Positions 35,838 to 48,181 of a DNA stretch of 64,000 nt are shown here, piece by piece; positions within the stretch are counted from its first letter, which is position 1; every line of letters begins with the position of its first letter. The notes below the pieces were generated by a model. It saw only the letters and a program-made list of their open reading frames with translations. It was not told where the DNA came from and made no database searches. Origin of the DNA: Streptomyces sp. NRRL S-87 (lineage in GTDB: Bacteria; Actinomycetota; Actinomycetes; Streptomycetales; Streptomycetaceae); contig NZ_JOGB01000002.1 of NCBI RefSeq assembly GCF_000719335.1, positions 62,001 through 126,000 of the forward strand. The letters run 5' to 3'. Position numbers and translations under genes: made by a program.

Positions 35838-36401
35838 TCAGCCCTCCTTCTGGGCCAGTTTCAGGAGGTGGTCGGCCAGGGCCTGGCCGCCCGCCGGGTC
35901 GCGGCTGATGAGCATGAGCGTGTCGTCGCCCGCGATGGTGCCGAGCACGGCGTGCAGTTCGGCCTGGTCGATGGCCGAGGCCAGGAACTGGGCCGCCCCC
36001 GGGGGGGTGCGCAGGACCACGAGGTTGGCGGAGGCCTCCGCGGAGATCAGCAGTTCACCGGAGAGGCGCCGCATGCGCTCCTCCTTGGCCGACTCGCCCA
36101 GCGGTGCCTGCGGGGTGCGGAAGCCGCCCTCGCTGGGGACCGCGTAGATGAGCTCGCCACCGGTGTTGCGGATCTTCACCGCGCCCAGCTCGTCGAGGTC
36201 GCGCGAGAGCGTCGCCTGGGTGACGCTCAGCCCGTCGTCGGCGAGCAGCTTGGCCAGCTGGCTCTGGGAGCGGACCGGCTGCCGGTTGAGGATGTCCACG
36301 ATCCGGCGGTGGCGGGCGGTGCGGGTCTGCGGGACGGCGGGGCCGCCTCCGGAGTCCGCGCGGGAGGACCCGTACTGCTCGTTGTCCTGCGCCTGGCTCA
36401 T
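35838..36401 (-). CDS. argR: Arginine repressor
   Basis: Hexameric arginine-responsive DNA-binding protein of 187 residues that represses arg genes when arginine is plentiful. The N-terminal winged helix (about 28-100) includes [20 protein letters not shown] and [18 protein letters not shown]. The C-terminal oligomerisation and arginine-binding domain (about 110-185) has [20 protein letters not shown] and [16 protein letters not shown] 25-residue polar extension precedes the winged helix. Last gene of argCJBDR, seven bases after argD, so it is autoregulated with the operon. Confidence 0.95.
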   Translation of the reverse strand: MSQAQDNEQYGSSRADSGGGPAVPQTRTARHRRIVDILNRQPVRSQSQLAKLLADDGLSVTQATLSRDLDELGAVKIRNTGGELIYAVPSEGGFRTPQAPLGESAKEERMRRLSGELLISAEASANLVVLRTPPGAAQFLASAIDQAELHAVLGTIAGDDTLMLISRDPAGGQALADHLLKLAQKEG

Positions 36402-36408
36402 CGTCGTC

Positions 36409-37626
36409 TCATTCTCCGGTCCGTCCGCCGCCTGCGTTGCCTGCGTTGTCGAGGATGCCGGGCAGGGCCCGCACGAAAGCGTCCACCTCGTCCTCCGAGA
36501 CCACGTACGCGGGCATGAGGCGTACGACGTCGGGGGCGGGGGCGTTCACGAGGAAGCCGGCGTCCTGAGCCGCGCGCTGCACCTGGGCGGCGAGGGGCTC
36601 GGTCAGCACGATACCCAGCAGCAGGCCCGCACCGCGGACGTGGGAGACCAGCGGGTGGCCGGAGGCTTCGATTCCGGAACGCAGCCGCTCGCCGCGCTCC
36701 TTGACCTGGTCGAGCAGCCCCTCGGCCGCGATGGTGTCGAGCACGGCGAGGCCCGCGGCGCAGGCGACGGGGTTGCCGCCGAAGGTGGTGCCGTGCTGGC
36801 CGGGCTTGAGCAGGTCGGCGGCGGGGCCGAAGGCGGCCACGGCCCCGATGGGCAGGCCGCCGCCCAGGCCCTTGGCGAGGGTGACGAGGTCGGGGTCGAC
36901 GCCCTCGTCCGCCTGGTGCGCGAACCACTGGCCGCACCGGCCGACGCCGGTCTGGACCTCGTCGAGGACGAGGAGGGTGCCGGTGGCCCGGGTGATCTCG
37001 CGGGCGGCCTTGAGGTAGCCCGGGGGCGGGACGACGACGCCGAACTCGCCCTGGACGGGTTCGAGGATGACGAAGGCCGTCTCCTCGGTGACGGCCGCGC
37101 GCAGCGCCTCCACGTCGCCGTACGGCACGTGCGTGACGTCGCCGGGCAGCGGCAGGAAGGGGGTCTGCTTGCCGGGCTGGCCGGTGAGCGCGAGGGCGCC
37201 CATGGTCCGGCCGTGGAAACCGCCGTTCGTGGCGACCATGTGGGTGCGGCCGGTGAGCCGGCCGATCTTGAACGCCGCCTCGACCGCCTCGGCACCGGAG
37301 TTGCAGAAGAACACCCGGCCGGGCCGGCCGAAGTGCTGCAGCAGCCGCTCGCCGAGGGCGAGGACCGGCTCGGAGGCGTAGAGGTTGGACACGTGGCCGA
37401 GGGTGGCGACCTGGTCGGACACGGCCCGGACGATCGCGGGGTGCGCGTGGCCGAGGGCGTTGACCGCGATGCCGCCGACGAAGTCGGTGTACGCGTTGCC
37501 GTCGGCGTCCCAGACCTGCGCGCCCTCGCCGCGGACCAGGGCGACGGCGGGGGTGCCGTAGTTGTCGGTCAGGGTGTCCCGCCAGCGCTGGGCGAGCTCC
37601 TGGTTGGACGTCGTACCGCCGCTCAT
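36409..37626 (-). CDS. argD: Acetylornithine aminotransferase
   Basis: PLP aminotransferase of 405 residues (class III): N-acetylglutamate semialdehyde plus glutamate gives N2-acetylornithine. Motifs: [42 protein letters not shown] and the PLP-lysine block [16 protein letters not shown]. Its ATG overlaps the argB stop by four bases. Such enzymes can also act on succinyl-diaminopimelate; the operon makes arginine the main role. Confidence 0.95.
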   Translation of the reverse strand: MSGGTTSNQELAQRWRDTLTDNYGTPAVALVRGEGAQVWDADGNAYTDFVGGIAVNALGHAHPAIVRAVSDQVATLGHVSNLYASEPVLALGERLLQHFGRPGRVFFCNSGAEAVEAAFKIGRLTGRTHMVATNGGFHGRTMGALALTGQPGKQTPFLPLPGDVTHVPYGDVEALRAAVTEETAFVILEPVQGEFGVVVPPPGYLKAAREITRATGTLLVLDEVQTGVGRCGQWFAHQADEGVDPDLVTLAKGLGGGLPIGAVAAFGPAADLLKPGQHGTTFGGNPVACAAGLAVLDTIAAEGLLDQVKERGERLRSGIEASGHPLVSHVRGAGLLLGIVLTEPLAAQVQRAAQDAGFLVNAPAPDVVRLMPAYVVSEDEVDAFVRALPGILDNAGNAGGGRTGE

Positions 37627-38530
37627 GTCCGGTCCCCTCCCTGCTCGTCGGGCACGACCATCGTGCCGATTCCTTCGTCCGTGAAGATCTCCAGCAGGAT
37701 CGAGTGCTGGACCCGCCCGTCGATGACGCGGGCGGTGCGGACGCCGTTGCGCACGGCGTGCAGGCAGCCCTCCATCTTGGGCACCATGCCGCTGGACAGC
37801 TCGGGCAGCAGCTTCTCCAGCTCGCTGACCGTGAGCCGGCTGATGACCTCGTCGCTGTTGGGCCAGTCCGCGTACAGGCCCTCGACATCGGTGAGGACCA
37901 TCAGCGTCTCGGCGCCGAGGGCGGCCGCGAGGGCCGCTGCCGCGGTGTCGGCGTTGACGTTGTAGATGTGGCCGTCGTCGGCGCTGCGCGCGATGGAGGA
38001 GACGACCGGGATGCGGCCGTCCTCCAGCAGCGCCGCGATGGCCCCGGTGTCGATGGCGGTGATCTCGCCGACCCGGCCGATGTCGACGAGCTCGCCGTCG
38101 ATCTCCGGCTTGTGCTGCACGGCGGAGATGGTGTGGGCGTCCTCGCCGGTCAGACCGACGGCCAGCGGCCCGTGCTGGTTGAGCAGCCCGACCAGCTCGC
38201 GCTGGACCTGACCGGCCAGGACCATGCGGACGACGTCCATGGCCTCGGGCGTCGTGACGCGCAGCCCGGCCTTGAACTCGCTGACCAGGCCGTGCTTGTC
38301 GAGCTGGGCGCTGATCTGCGGGCCGCCGCCGTGGACCACGACGGGCTTGATGCCGGCGTGCCGCAGGAAGACGACGTCCTGGGCGAAGGCGGCCTTCAGC
38401 TCCTCGTTGACCATGGCGTTGCCGCCGAACTTGATCACGACGGTCTTGCCGTGGTGGCGGGTGAGCCAGGGCAGGGCCTCGATGAGGATCTGGGCCTTGG
38501 GGAGGGCGGTGTGCTTCCGCGCGGTACCGG

Positions 38531-38534
<4 letters not shown>
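37623..38534 (-). CDS. argB: Acetylglutamate kinase
   Basis: Phosphorylates N-acetylglutamate with ATP. 303 residues of the amino-acid kinase fold: [49 protein letters not shown] phosphate-binding turn and the late [15 protein letters not shown]. The N-terminal helix of about 25 residues before the kinase core suggests the arginine-inhibited hexameric form. ATG at 38534 overlaps the argJ stop by four bases. Confidence 0.95.
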
Positions 38535-40799
<2,265 letters not shown>

Positions 40800-41200
40800 G
40801 GTCTTCCGCGCCACCCCGGACGGGGTGCTGCGACTGAGCACGCTATCTGGCCGTTGAGCGCCCTGGTTGGCCCGCTGTGTACTCCATTTGGCCTCTTGAG
40901 AGGCCACCGATCAGGTCCGAGCCCTCTGATCTGCGTGAACTTGGGGCACCTGAACCAGGGCGGCCGGGGGAGGGCTCAGTGGGCTGGTGGGGCGTCGGAA
41001 TCGTGCGGTAGCGGATGTCCGGCGGCCCCCCTCCTTCCGCTGGCCAAGGCGGTGATCCTGGCCTGAACGGCCGGCAGCTGGGCAACGAAGGGTCATGGGA
41101 CCGGACGGGAGCGGCGAGTCCCGGATTGCTTAGGGCACGCTTTGATGGCGATGTTCCTCAATCCCCGGATCGCCGTGGTCGGGCGGACAATCTTGCCGGC
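40800..41200. other. Intergenic region between argC and the solenoid protein gene
   Basis: 400 bases with no supported gene. It contains the palindrome TGGCCTCT-TG-AGAGGCCA (40889-40906) and is less GC-rich than its surroundings. Base composition and the unusual neighbour suggest this is the edge of an acquired segment. Confidence 0.5.
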
Positions 41201-42622
41201 TCAGGCCTTCGCGGGGTACCACTCGGTAGGCAAGATCAGCCCGTCGGGCAGTGGCTTCTCAGCCGGTGGCACAAGACCCGATGGCGGTTGCCCGCTCGCA
41301 GCCGACAGGTCGACCTTGGCGCCGGAGAACGCCGCGCCGAGGAAGGAGACCTTTGCGCCGATGAACCCAGCAGCCCGGAACGTGACCTGGCTGTCGGAGA
41401 ACCTTGTGCCGCAGAACTCCACCACTCCAGCGAAAAATCTTGCGCCGCGGAAGGAGACCGTGGCGCCGGAGAACGTCGCGCCGCCGAAGCCGACCGTGGC
41501 GCCGGAGAACTCTGCGCCGCGGAAGGAGACGGTGGCGCCGGAGAACGCCGCGCCGAGGAGGACGGTGCCGCCAGAGAACACACTGCAGAAGTCGACCCCG
41601 CGGCCGAGGAACCTTGCGTCGTCGAAGGTCACCGTGCCGGCAGAGAAGTTTGCGCCACGGAAGGAGGCTGAGGTGTCGAGGAAGTTCGCGCTGAAGTCGA
41701 CTCGGGCGCCTGAGAAGGTCGCGTCCCTGAAGTCGACCTCGCTGTCGGAAAACGCGGCGCTGCGGAACGTGACCTCGCCGTCGGAGAACTTCGTACCCCT
41801 GAAGTCGACCCTGACGCCGGAGAACTTCGTGTCCTTGAAGTCGACTCGGGCGCCAGAGAAGGTCGCGTCCCTGAAATCGACCCTGCCGCCGGAAAACTTC
41901 GCGCCGCTGAAGTCGCCTCCGTCGAAGACGACACCGGTGAAGTCGAAGCGAAGCCCTTGCCACGAGTGTGGATGGTCCGGTAACAGACGCAGGTGGTCGC
42001 GGATGAGACGGATGACCGTGTGCCGCACTTCCCGCAGGGCCAGGTACGCGTGCCGGGCCCCAGCGTCGCCGTCGGACAGGTCAGCCTCAGCACTGTAGGG
42101 CAGGCGAAGGTAGGCGCACAGCACGTCGACGCAGGTCTGCTGAAGGTCGGGGGTGGGGGCGTCGTCAGCAAGGCTGGCCAGGGCATGTACGGCGCCGAGG
42201 CGGACGGCCTCAGACGTTTCGCCGAGTTGGGACACAGCCTTGGTGAAGCGTTCTGTGTGCAGGCGAGTCTCTTCGCGCAGGGCTCCGGCCTCGTCAACGC
42301 GCTGACGCCGATAGCCATTGACCAAGGCAACCAGGGCCCCGGCGCCCGCGACCACACCGAATGATACTTTCACAAGATCGAACAGCTCCCTGGAGCCGAT
42401 GCGCTGCTCGCGTGCCAGCCCCTGGACGCCGAGCAGTTTCCACCCGGCGTAGAACGTCACGGTGGTTGCGAGGATCGCGGCGGCGAAGGCCAGAACAAGA
42501 ACTCCGTGGATCGGCCACAACCCCAGGCGGCCTTGCTGTTCCGGTTGGCGGCGTCGGCGGCCTGGCCAAAGGCGCAGGCGGCGCTGCTGTCCCGGCTGAC
42601 GGCGGGGCAGAAGTGCTGACAT
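41201..42622 (-). CDS. Membrane protein with 12-residue beta-solenoid repeats
   Basis: 473-residue protein. After a basic N-terminus (1-35) come two membrane helices (about 38-62 and 82-104), a helical segment (about 108-220) and then about 17 tandem 12-residue repeats (about 222-430), consensus RxAxFSGAxVxF. Each repeat places Phe at positions that would stack inside a beta-solenoid, as in pentapeptide-repeat proteins, but with a 12- rather than 5-residue period. A short tail follows. The repeats are also clear in the DNA. No catalytic motif. ATG at 42622 is preceded by GGTGG. A cytoplasmic scaffold or decoy is inference. Confidence 0.75.
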   Translation of the reverse strand: MSALLPRRQPGQQRRLRLWPGRRRRQPEQQGRLGLWPIHGVLVLAFAAAILATTVTFYAGWKLLGVQGLAREQRIGSRELFDLVKVSFGVVAGAGALVALVNGYRRQRVDEAGALREETRLHTERFTKAVSQLGETSEAVRLGAVHALASLADDAPTPDLQQTCVDVLCAYLRLPYSAEADLSDGDAGARHAYLALREVRHTVIRLIRDHLRLLPDHPHSWQGLRFDFTGVVFDGGDFSGAKFSGGRVDFRDATFSGARVDFKDTKFSGVRVDFRGTKFSDGEVTFRSAAFSDSEVDFRDATFSGARVDFSANFLDTSASFRGANFSAGTVTFDDARFLGRGVDFCSVFSGGTVLLGAAFSGATVSFRGAEFSGATVGFGGATFSGATVSFRGARFFAGVVEFCGTRFSDSQVTFRAAGFIGAKVSFLGAAFSGAKVDLSAASGQPPSGLVPPAEKPLPDGLILPTEWYPAKA

Positions 42623-42944
42623 CGCACCACCACAACATCATTCGCCGCCACTCATGGTGGCAGCGCGCCGCACCCGGCGACCCTTTCCCCGGGTTGCCGC
42701 ATCGCTCGACCACGCGTGCACCGAAACCGAGCAAGCCGCGGCGGCCCAAACCCGACCGAGCAGGCCGGCGACCGTTCACTCCGAGGAGGTCGGTAAGGCC
42801 GAGTCCACCGGCAGGCCGACCCCTGCCGCAGGCAGAATGATCCTGAGCGCCGTAGCTGTCCATCCGGGCCAGATGGCGCGCTCGGTCACAGGTGCGCGAC
42901 GACGCCGCGGTGGGCGGGTTGGGGGCCGGAGGGGGACGGGGGCG
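42623..42944. other. Intergenic region between the solenoid and UvrA-like genes
   Basis: 322 bases with no supported gene on either strand. It presumably contains the promoter of the solenoid protein gene and the 3' end region of the UvrA-like gene. Confidence 0.5.
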
Positions 42945-45332
<2,388 letters not shown>

Positions 45333-45418
45333 CGTCTCGTCTCCATCCGTTTGCACGGCCCGGGGGCGGCCCCCTGGTACGGGCCCGCCGACCGTGAGCG
45401 GTCCACCGTATGCGCTCT

Positions 45419-45835
45419 TCAGCCCGTGCGGGGCTGGTTGAAGCGGAGCATGTTGCCCGCCGGGTCGCGGAAGGCGCAGTCGCGGACGCCGTAGGGCTGG
45501 TCGATCGGCTCCTGCAGCACCTCCCCGCCGGCGGCGCGGATGCGTTCGAAGGTGGCGTCGACGTCGTCGGTGGAGAAGATCACGCCGCGCAGGTGGCCCT
45601 TGGCCAGCAGCTCCGCCATCGCCTGCCGGTCGGCCGGGGACGCGCCGGGGTCGGCGAGCGGCGGTTCGAGGACGATCTCCACGTCCGGCTGGGCGGGGGA
45701 CCCGACGGTCACCCAGCGCATCCCCTCGAACCCGACGTCGTTGCGCACCTCCAGGCCGAGGACGTCCCGGTAGAAGGCGAGCGCCTTGTCGTGGTCGTCG
45801 ACCGCGATGAAGCACTGGGACAGCTTGACGTTCAT
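45419..45835 (-). CDS. VOC-family (glyoxalase fold) protein
   Basis: 138-residue protein with two beta-alpha-beta-beta-beta modules of the vicinal-oxygen-chelate fold: QCFIAVDDHDKALAFYRDVLGLEVRND at the start and GVIFSTDDVDATFERIRAAGGEVLQEP in the middle, ending DCAFRDPAGNMLRFNQP with the metal-binding Glu/His region altered. It is co-directional with and 101 bases downstream of an AraC-type regulator; this pair is common in actinobacteria. Reaction unknown. Confidence 0.85.
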   Translation of the reverse strand: MNVKLSQCFIAVDDHDKALAFYRDVLGLEVRNDVGFEGMRWVTVGSPAQPDVEIVLEPPLADPGASPADRQAMAELLAKGHLRGVIFSTDDVDATFERIRAAGGEVLQEPIDQPYGVRDCAFRDPAGNMLRFNQPRTG

Positions 45836-45936
45836 GCCCTCGACGCTACGAGCCGCGCGCCGATCCCGCTCCTCGCCGTGCCGGGCGGTCGGCGTGGGTG
45901 GGACCGCGGCGGGTCGTGCGGCCCGGTGGCGGCCGG

Positions 45937-46347
45937 TCAGCCGCCGGCCCGCACCGGCCGGGTGTGGATCTTGGCGACGCAGGCGGGGATCGGCGCGCCG
46001 GCCTCGTGGCAGCGGGCCCGGTAGGCGCTCGGGGTCTCGCCGACGAGTTCGGTGAAACGCGAGCTGAACGAGCCCAGCGACGTACAGCCGACCGCGAAGC
46101 ACACCTCGGTGACGCTGAGGTCGCCCCGCCGCAGCAGCGCCTTGGCGCGCTCGACGCGGCGGGTCATCAGGTAGCTGTACGGCGTCTCGCCGAAGGCGGT
46201 GCGGAAGCTGCGGGAGAAGTGCCCCGCGGACATCAGTGCGACGGCCGCCAGGGCAGGCACGTCCAGTGGCTCCGCGTAGTCGCGGTCCATGGTGTCCCGC
46301 GCACGCCGCAACCGCTTCAGGTCCTCCAAGCCCATGCCCCCCAGCAT
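45937..46347 (-). CDS. AraC-family transcriptional regulator (DNA-binding domain only)
   Basis: Short regulator of about 136 residues consisting almost only of the AraC double helix-turn-helix: LDVPALAAVALMSAGHFSRSF and the second helix pair DLSVTEVCFAVGCTSLGSFS with FTELVGETPSAYRAR. There is no sensor domain, so signals must come from a partner or another route. ATG at 46347 or 46335 (132 residues); no good ribosome site for either. Probably controls the downstream VOC gene. Confidence 0.85.
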   Translation of the reverse strand: MLGGMGLEDLKRLRRARDTMDRDYAEPLDVPALAAVALMSAGHFSRSFRTAFGETPYSYLMTRRVERAKALLRRGDLSVTEVCFAVGCTSLGSFSSRFTELVGETPSAYRARCHEAGAPIPACVAKIHTRPVRAGG

Positions 46348-46362
46348 GGCACGGCGCACTGA

Positions 46363-46394
46363 CAGCGGCCCCGACGACCGCCACGGGGCCGCTG
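46363..46394 (-). terminator. Methyltransferase terminator hairpin
   Basis: CAGCGGCCCCG (46363-46373) pairs with CGGGGCCGCTG (46384-46394), ten-base loop, 19 bases after the methyltransferase stop on the minus strand and just before the AraC gene. Confidence 0.65.
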
Positions 46395-46412
46395 CCGGCG
46401 AGGGGCCGGTCG

Positions 46413-47348
46413 TCAGCGGAGGCGGGCGGCGGTGACGGAGACCGTGGTGTACCGCGCCGTGAACGAGCCGCCGAGGGCGTCGACGGCGGTGCCCACGGCG
46501 TCGAGGAGCCCGGCGAGGCGGTCGGCGGGGAGGCGGGTGAAGGCGCCCAGCGTCGGCAGCTGGTCGAGCCACGCCTCTCGGGTGTACGTCCACTCCCACG
46601 CGTCCCGCCCGCGCTCCGGCGGGCCGAAGGAGCCGGCGGCACCCAGGCCCTCGACGGTCCGGTCGAGGACCTTCGCGTAGGCCTGCTCCCCCTGGTCCGT
46701 GAGCGCGCGGGGGTCGAAGGGCAGGTCCGGGAGGAGGCGGGCGTAGACGGCACCGAAGGCCTCCGCGGCGGCGGGCGGCAGCCGCAGGGCGTTCCAGAAC
46801 GCGGCGAACCGGCCGCCGGGGCGCAGGACGGCGGCCGCCTTGGCCGCGCCGGCCGCCGGGTCGATCCAGTGCCAGGCCTGGGCGGCGACGACCGCGTCGA
46901 AGGTGCGGCCGGCCGGGTCCCACTCCTCGAACGTCGCCGTCTCCGTCCGCACGCCGAGGCGCTCGGCGACGGCGGCCATCCGGGCGTCGGGCTCGACACC
47001 GAGCACGCGGCACCCGGCGGCCCGGAACTGACGGGCCGCGATCCCGGTGCCGGAGCCGACGTCGAGCACGGCGGGCGGGGCGCCGGCCGGACCGCTGCCG
47101 GCAGGACCGCTGCAGGCAGGACCGCTGCTGCCGGGCGGCGGCGCGGTGCCGGCCGGGGCGGCGGCCGGCGGGACGCGACCGGCCGCCGCGGCGGCGGTCA
47201 CTCGGGCGACCAACGCGTCGGGGTAGCGGGGGCGGGCGCGCTCGTAGCGCTCGGCGTCGTCTCCGAAGGACTCGGCGACGTCGCGTCGGCGGTGCGATCC
47301 GTGCGGCTGCGGGGTGGGGTCGGGTTCTCCCGACGCTAAGGTGGGCAT
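46413..47348 (-). CDS. SAM-dependent methyltransferase (class I)
   Basis: Methyltransferase of about 311 residues. Motif I is VLDVGSGTGIAARQFRAAG, then VLGVEPDARM, VVAAQAWHWIDP (post-I) and LRPGGRFAAFWNALRLP. The N-terminal GDDAERYERARPRYP block is typical of the UbiE/arsenite-like branch. A Gly/Ala/Pro-rich insertion (about 65-95) precedes motif I. The start is uncertain: ATG at 47348 lies inside the first operator arm; ATG at 47384 would be upstream of both arms. Divergent from a TetR gene and presumably repressed by it. Substrate unknown. Confidence 0.82.
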   Translation of the reverse strand: MPTLASGEPDPTPQPHGSHRRRDVAESFGDDAERYERARPRYPDALVARVTAAAAAGRVPPAAAPAGTAPPPGSSGPACSGPAGSGPAGAPPAVLDVGSGTGIAARQFRAAGCRVLGVEPDARMAAVAERLGVRTETATFEEWDPAGRTFDAVVAAQAWHWIDPAAGAAKAAAVLRPGGRFAAFWNALRLPPAAAEAFGAVYARLLPDLPFDPRALTDQGEQAYAKVLDRTVEGLGAAGSFGPPERGRDAWEWTYTREAWLDQLPTLGAFTRLPADRLAGLLDAVGTAVDALGGSFTARYTTVSVTAARLR

Positions 47349-47377
47349 GTGCCCACTATGAGTGGGCACATGCCCAC
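47341..47377. promoter_or_regulatory. Double operator between methyltransferase and TetR genes
   Basis: Two 16-bp arms, GTGGGCATGTGCCCAC (47341-47356) and GTGGGCACATGCCCAC (47362-47377), are exact reverse complements separated by TATGA; each arm is itself a GTGGGCA-N2-TGCCCAC near-palindrome. The site sits over the methyltransferase start and upstream of the divergent TetR gene. Confidence 0.8.
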
Positions 47378-47378
47378 T

Positions 47379-47399
47379 GGTCAACGGTCAACGGTCAAC
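47379..47399. repeat. Three tandem GGTCAAC heptads
   Basis: GGTCAAC repeated three times without spacing immediately to the right of the double operator, in the TetR promoter zone. Heptad direct repeats are the pattern bound by OmpR-type antibiotic regulators; here this could also be chance slippage. Confidence 0.5.
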
Positions 47400-47437
47400 G
47401 GCCGACGCCCGTCGGCCACGGTCTTCGGGAGGACTTC

Positions 47438-48028
47438 ATGGCACCCACCGGCGTGGCGCTCCAGGACGTGCGCGCACAGCTCTTCGCCGCCGCCGACCGC
47501 GTCCTGCTGCGGGACGGACCCAGCGCGCTGACCAGCCGCGCCGTCACCACGGAGGCGGGCTGCGCGAAGGGGGTCCTGCACCGGCACTTCGCGGACTTCG
47601 ACGCGTTCCTGGCCGAGCTGGTGACGGACCGGGTCGCCCGCGTCGAGGCGCAGGGGGCGGCCCTGTGCGCCGGGGCGGGGACCGGCACGGTCGCGGGGAA
47701 CGTCACGGCCTTCCTGACGGACCTCTTCGCGTCGGTCGCGGTGGCCGTCGTCGGCCTGGTGACCTCCCGGGACGTCCTCCGGGCCCGGCTGCGCACGGCG
47801 CGCCCGACCGGTGTCCCGGTCCTGGCGGAGGCCGCCGCGGCCCTCGCCGACTACCTGGCCGCCGAGCGCGAGCTGGGCCGCCTCGCCCCCGAGGCCGCGG
47901 CGGACGCCCTCGCCCCCACCCTGATCGGCACCGCCCACCTCCTCTTCGCCGACCGCACGGGCACCCCGCCGACCCCGGAGGCCGTCACCCGGGCCGTCAC
48001 GTCGGTCGTCGGCCCGGTCCTGAGCTGA
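47438..48028 (+). CDS. TetR-family regulator
   Basis: Regulator of 196 residues. The helix-turn-helix (about 12-48) is LTSRAVTTEAGCAKGVLHRHF, followed by helices for ligand binding and dimerisation. It is divergent from the methyltransferase gene with the double GTGGGCA-type operator between them, so it most likely controls both. ATG at 47438 preceded by GGGAGG ten bases upstream. Ligand unknown. Confidence 0.88.
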   Translation: MAPTGVALQDVRAQLFAAADRVLLRDGPSALTSRAVTTEAGCAKGVLHRHFADFDAFLAELVTDRVARVEAQGAALCAGAGTGTVAGNVTAFLTDLFASVAVAVVGLVTSRDVLRARLRTARPTGVPVLAEAAAALADYLAAERELGRLAPEAAADALAPTLIGTAHLLFADRTGTPPTPEAVTRAVTSVVGPVLS

Positions 48029-48052
48029 CCCGCGCCCGTGCGGTGCAGCCGG

Positions 48053-48181
48053 TCAGGGCAGGCGGGGGTCGGCCGCCAGCCCGCACAGGACCGGGCTCTC
48101 GCCCGTCACCGGCCCGCCCCCGGCGCGCGCGGGGGGCGCGACGGGCGCGGCGGGGGGCGCGGCGGGCGCGGGGGCCGTCAC
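48053..48181 (-). pseudogene. Truncated LRV/HEAT-like gene fragment
   Basis: A GTG at 48181 overlaps the stop of the GNAT-DinB gene (GTGA) and opens a 42-residue frame that is Ala/Pro-rich and ends SPVLCGLAADPRLP. That ending resembles the first unit of leucine-rich-repeat-variant proteins of streptomycetes, which normally continue for a hundred or more residues. Here a stop follows at once and the end of the TetR gene begins. Likely a gene start left after a deletion; the match is short. Confidence 0.35.
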
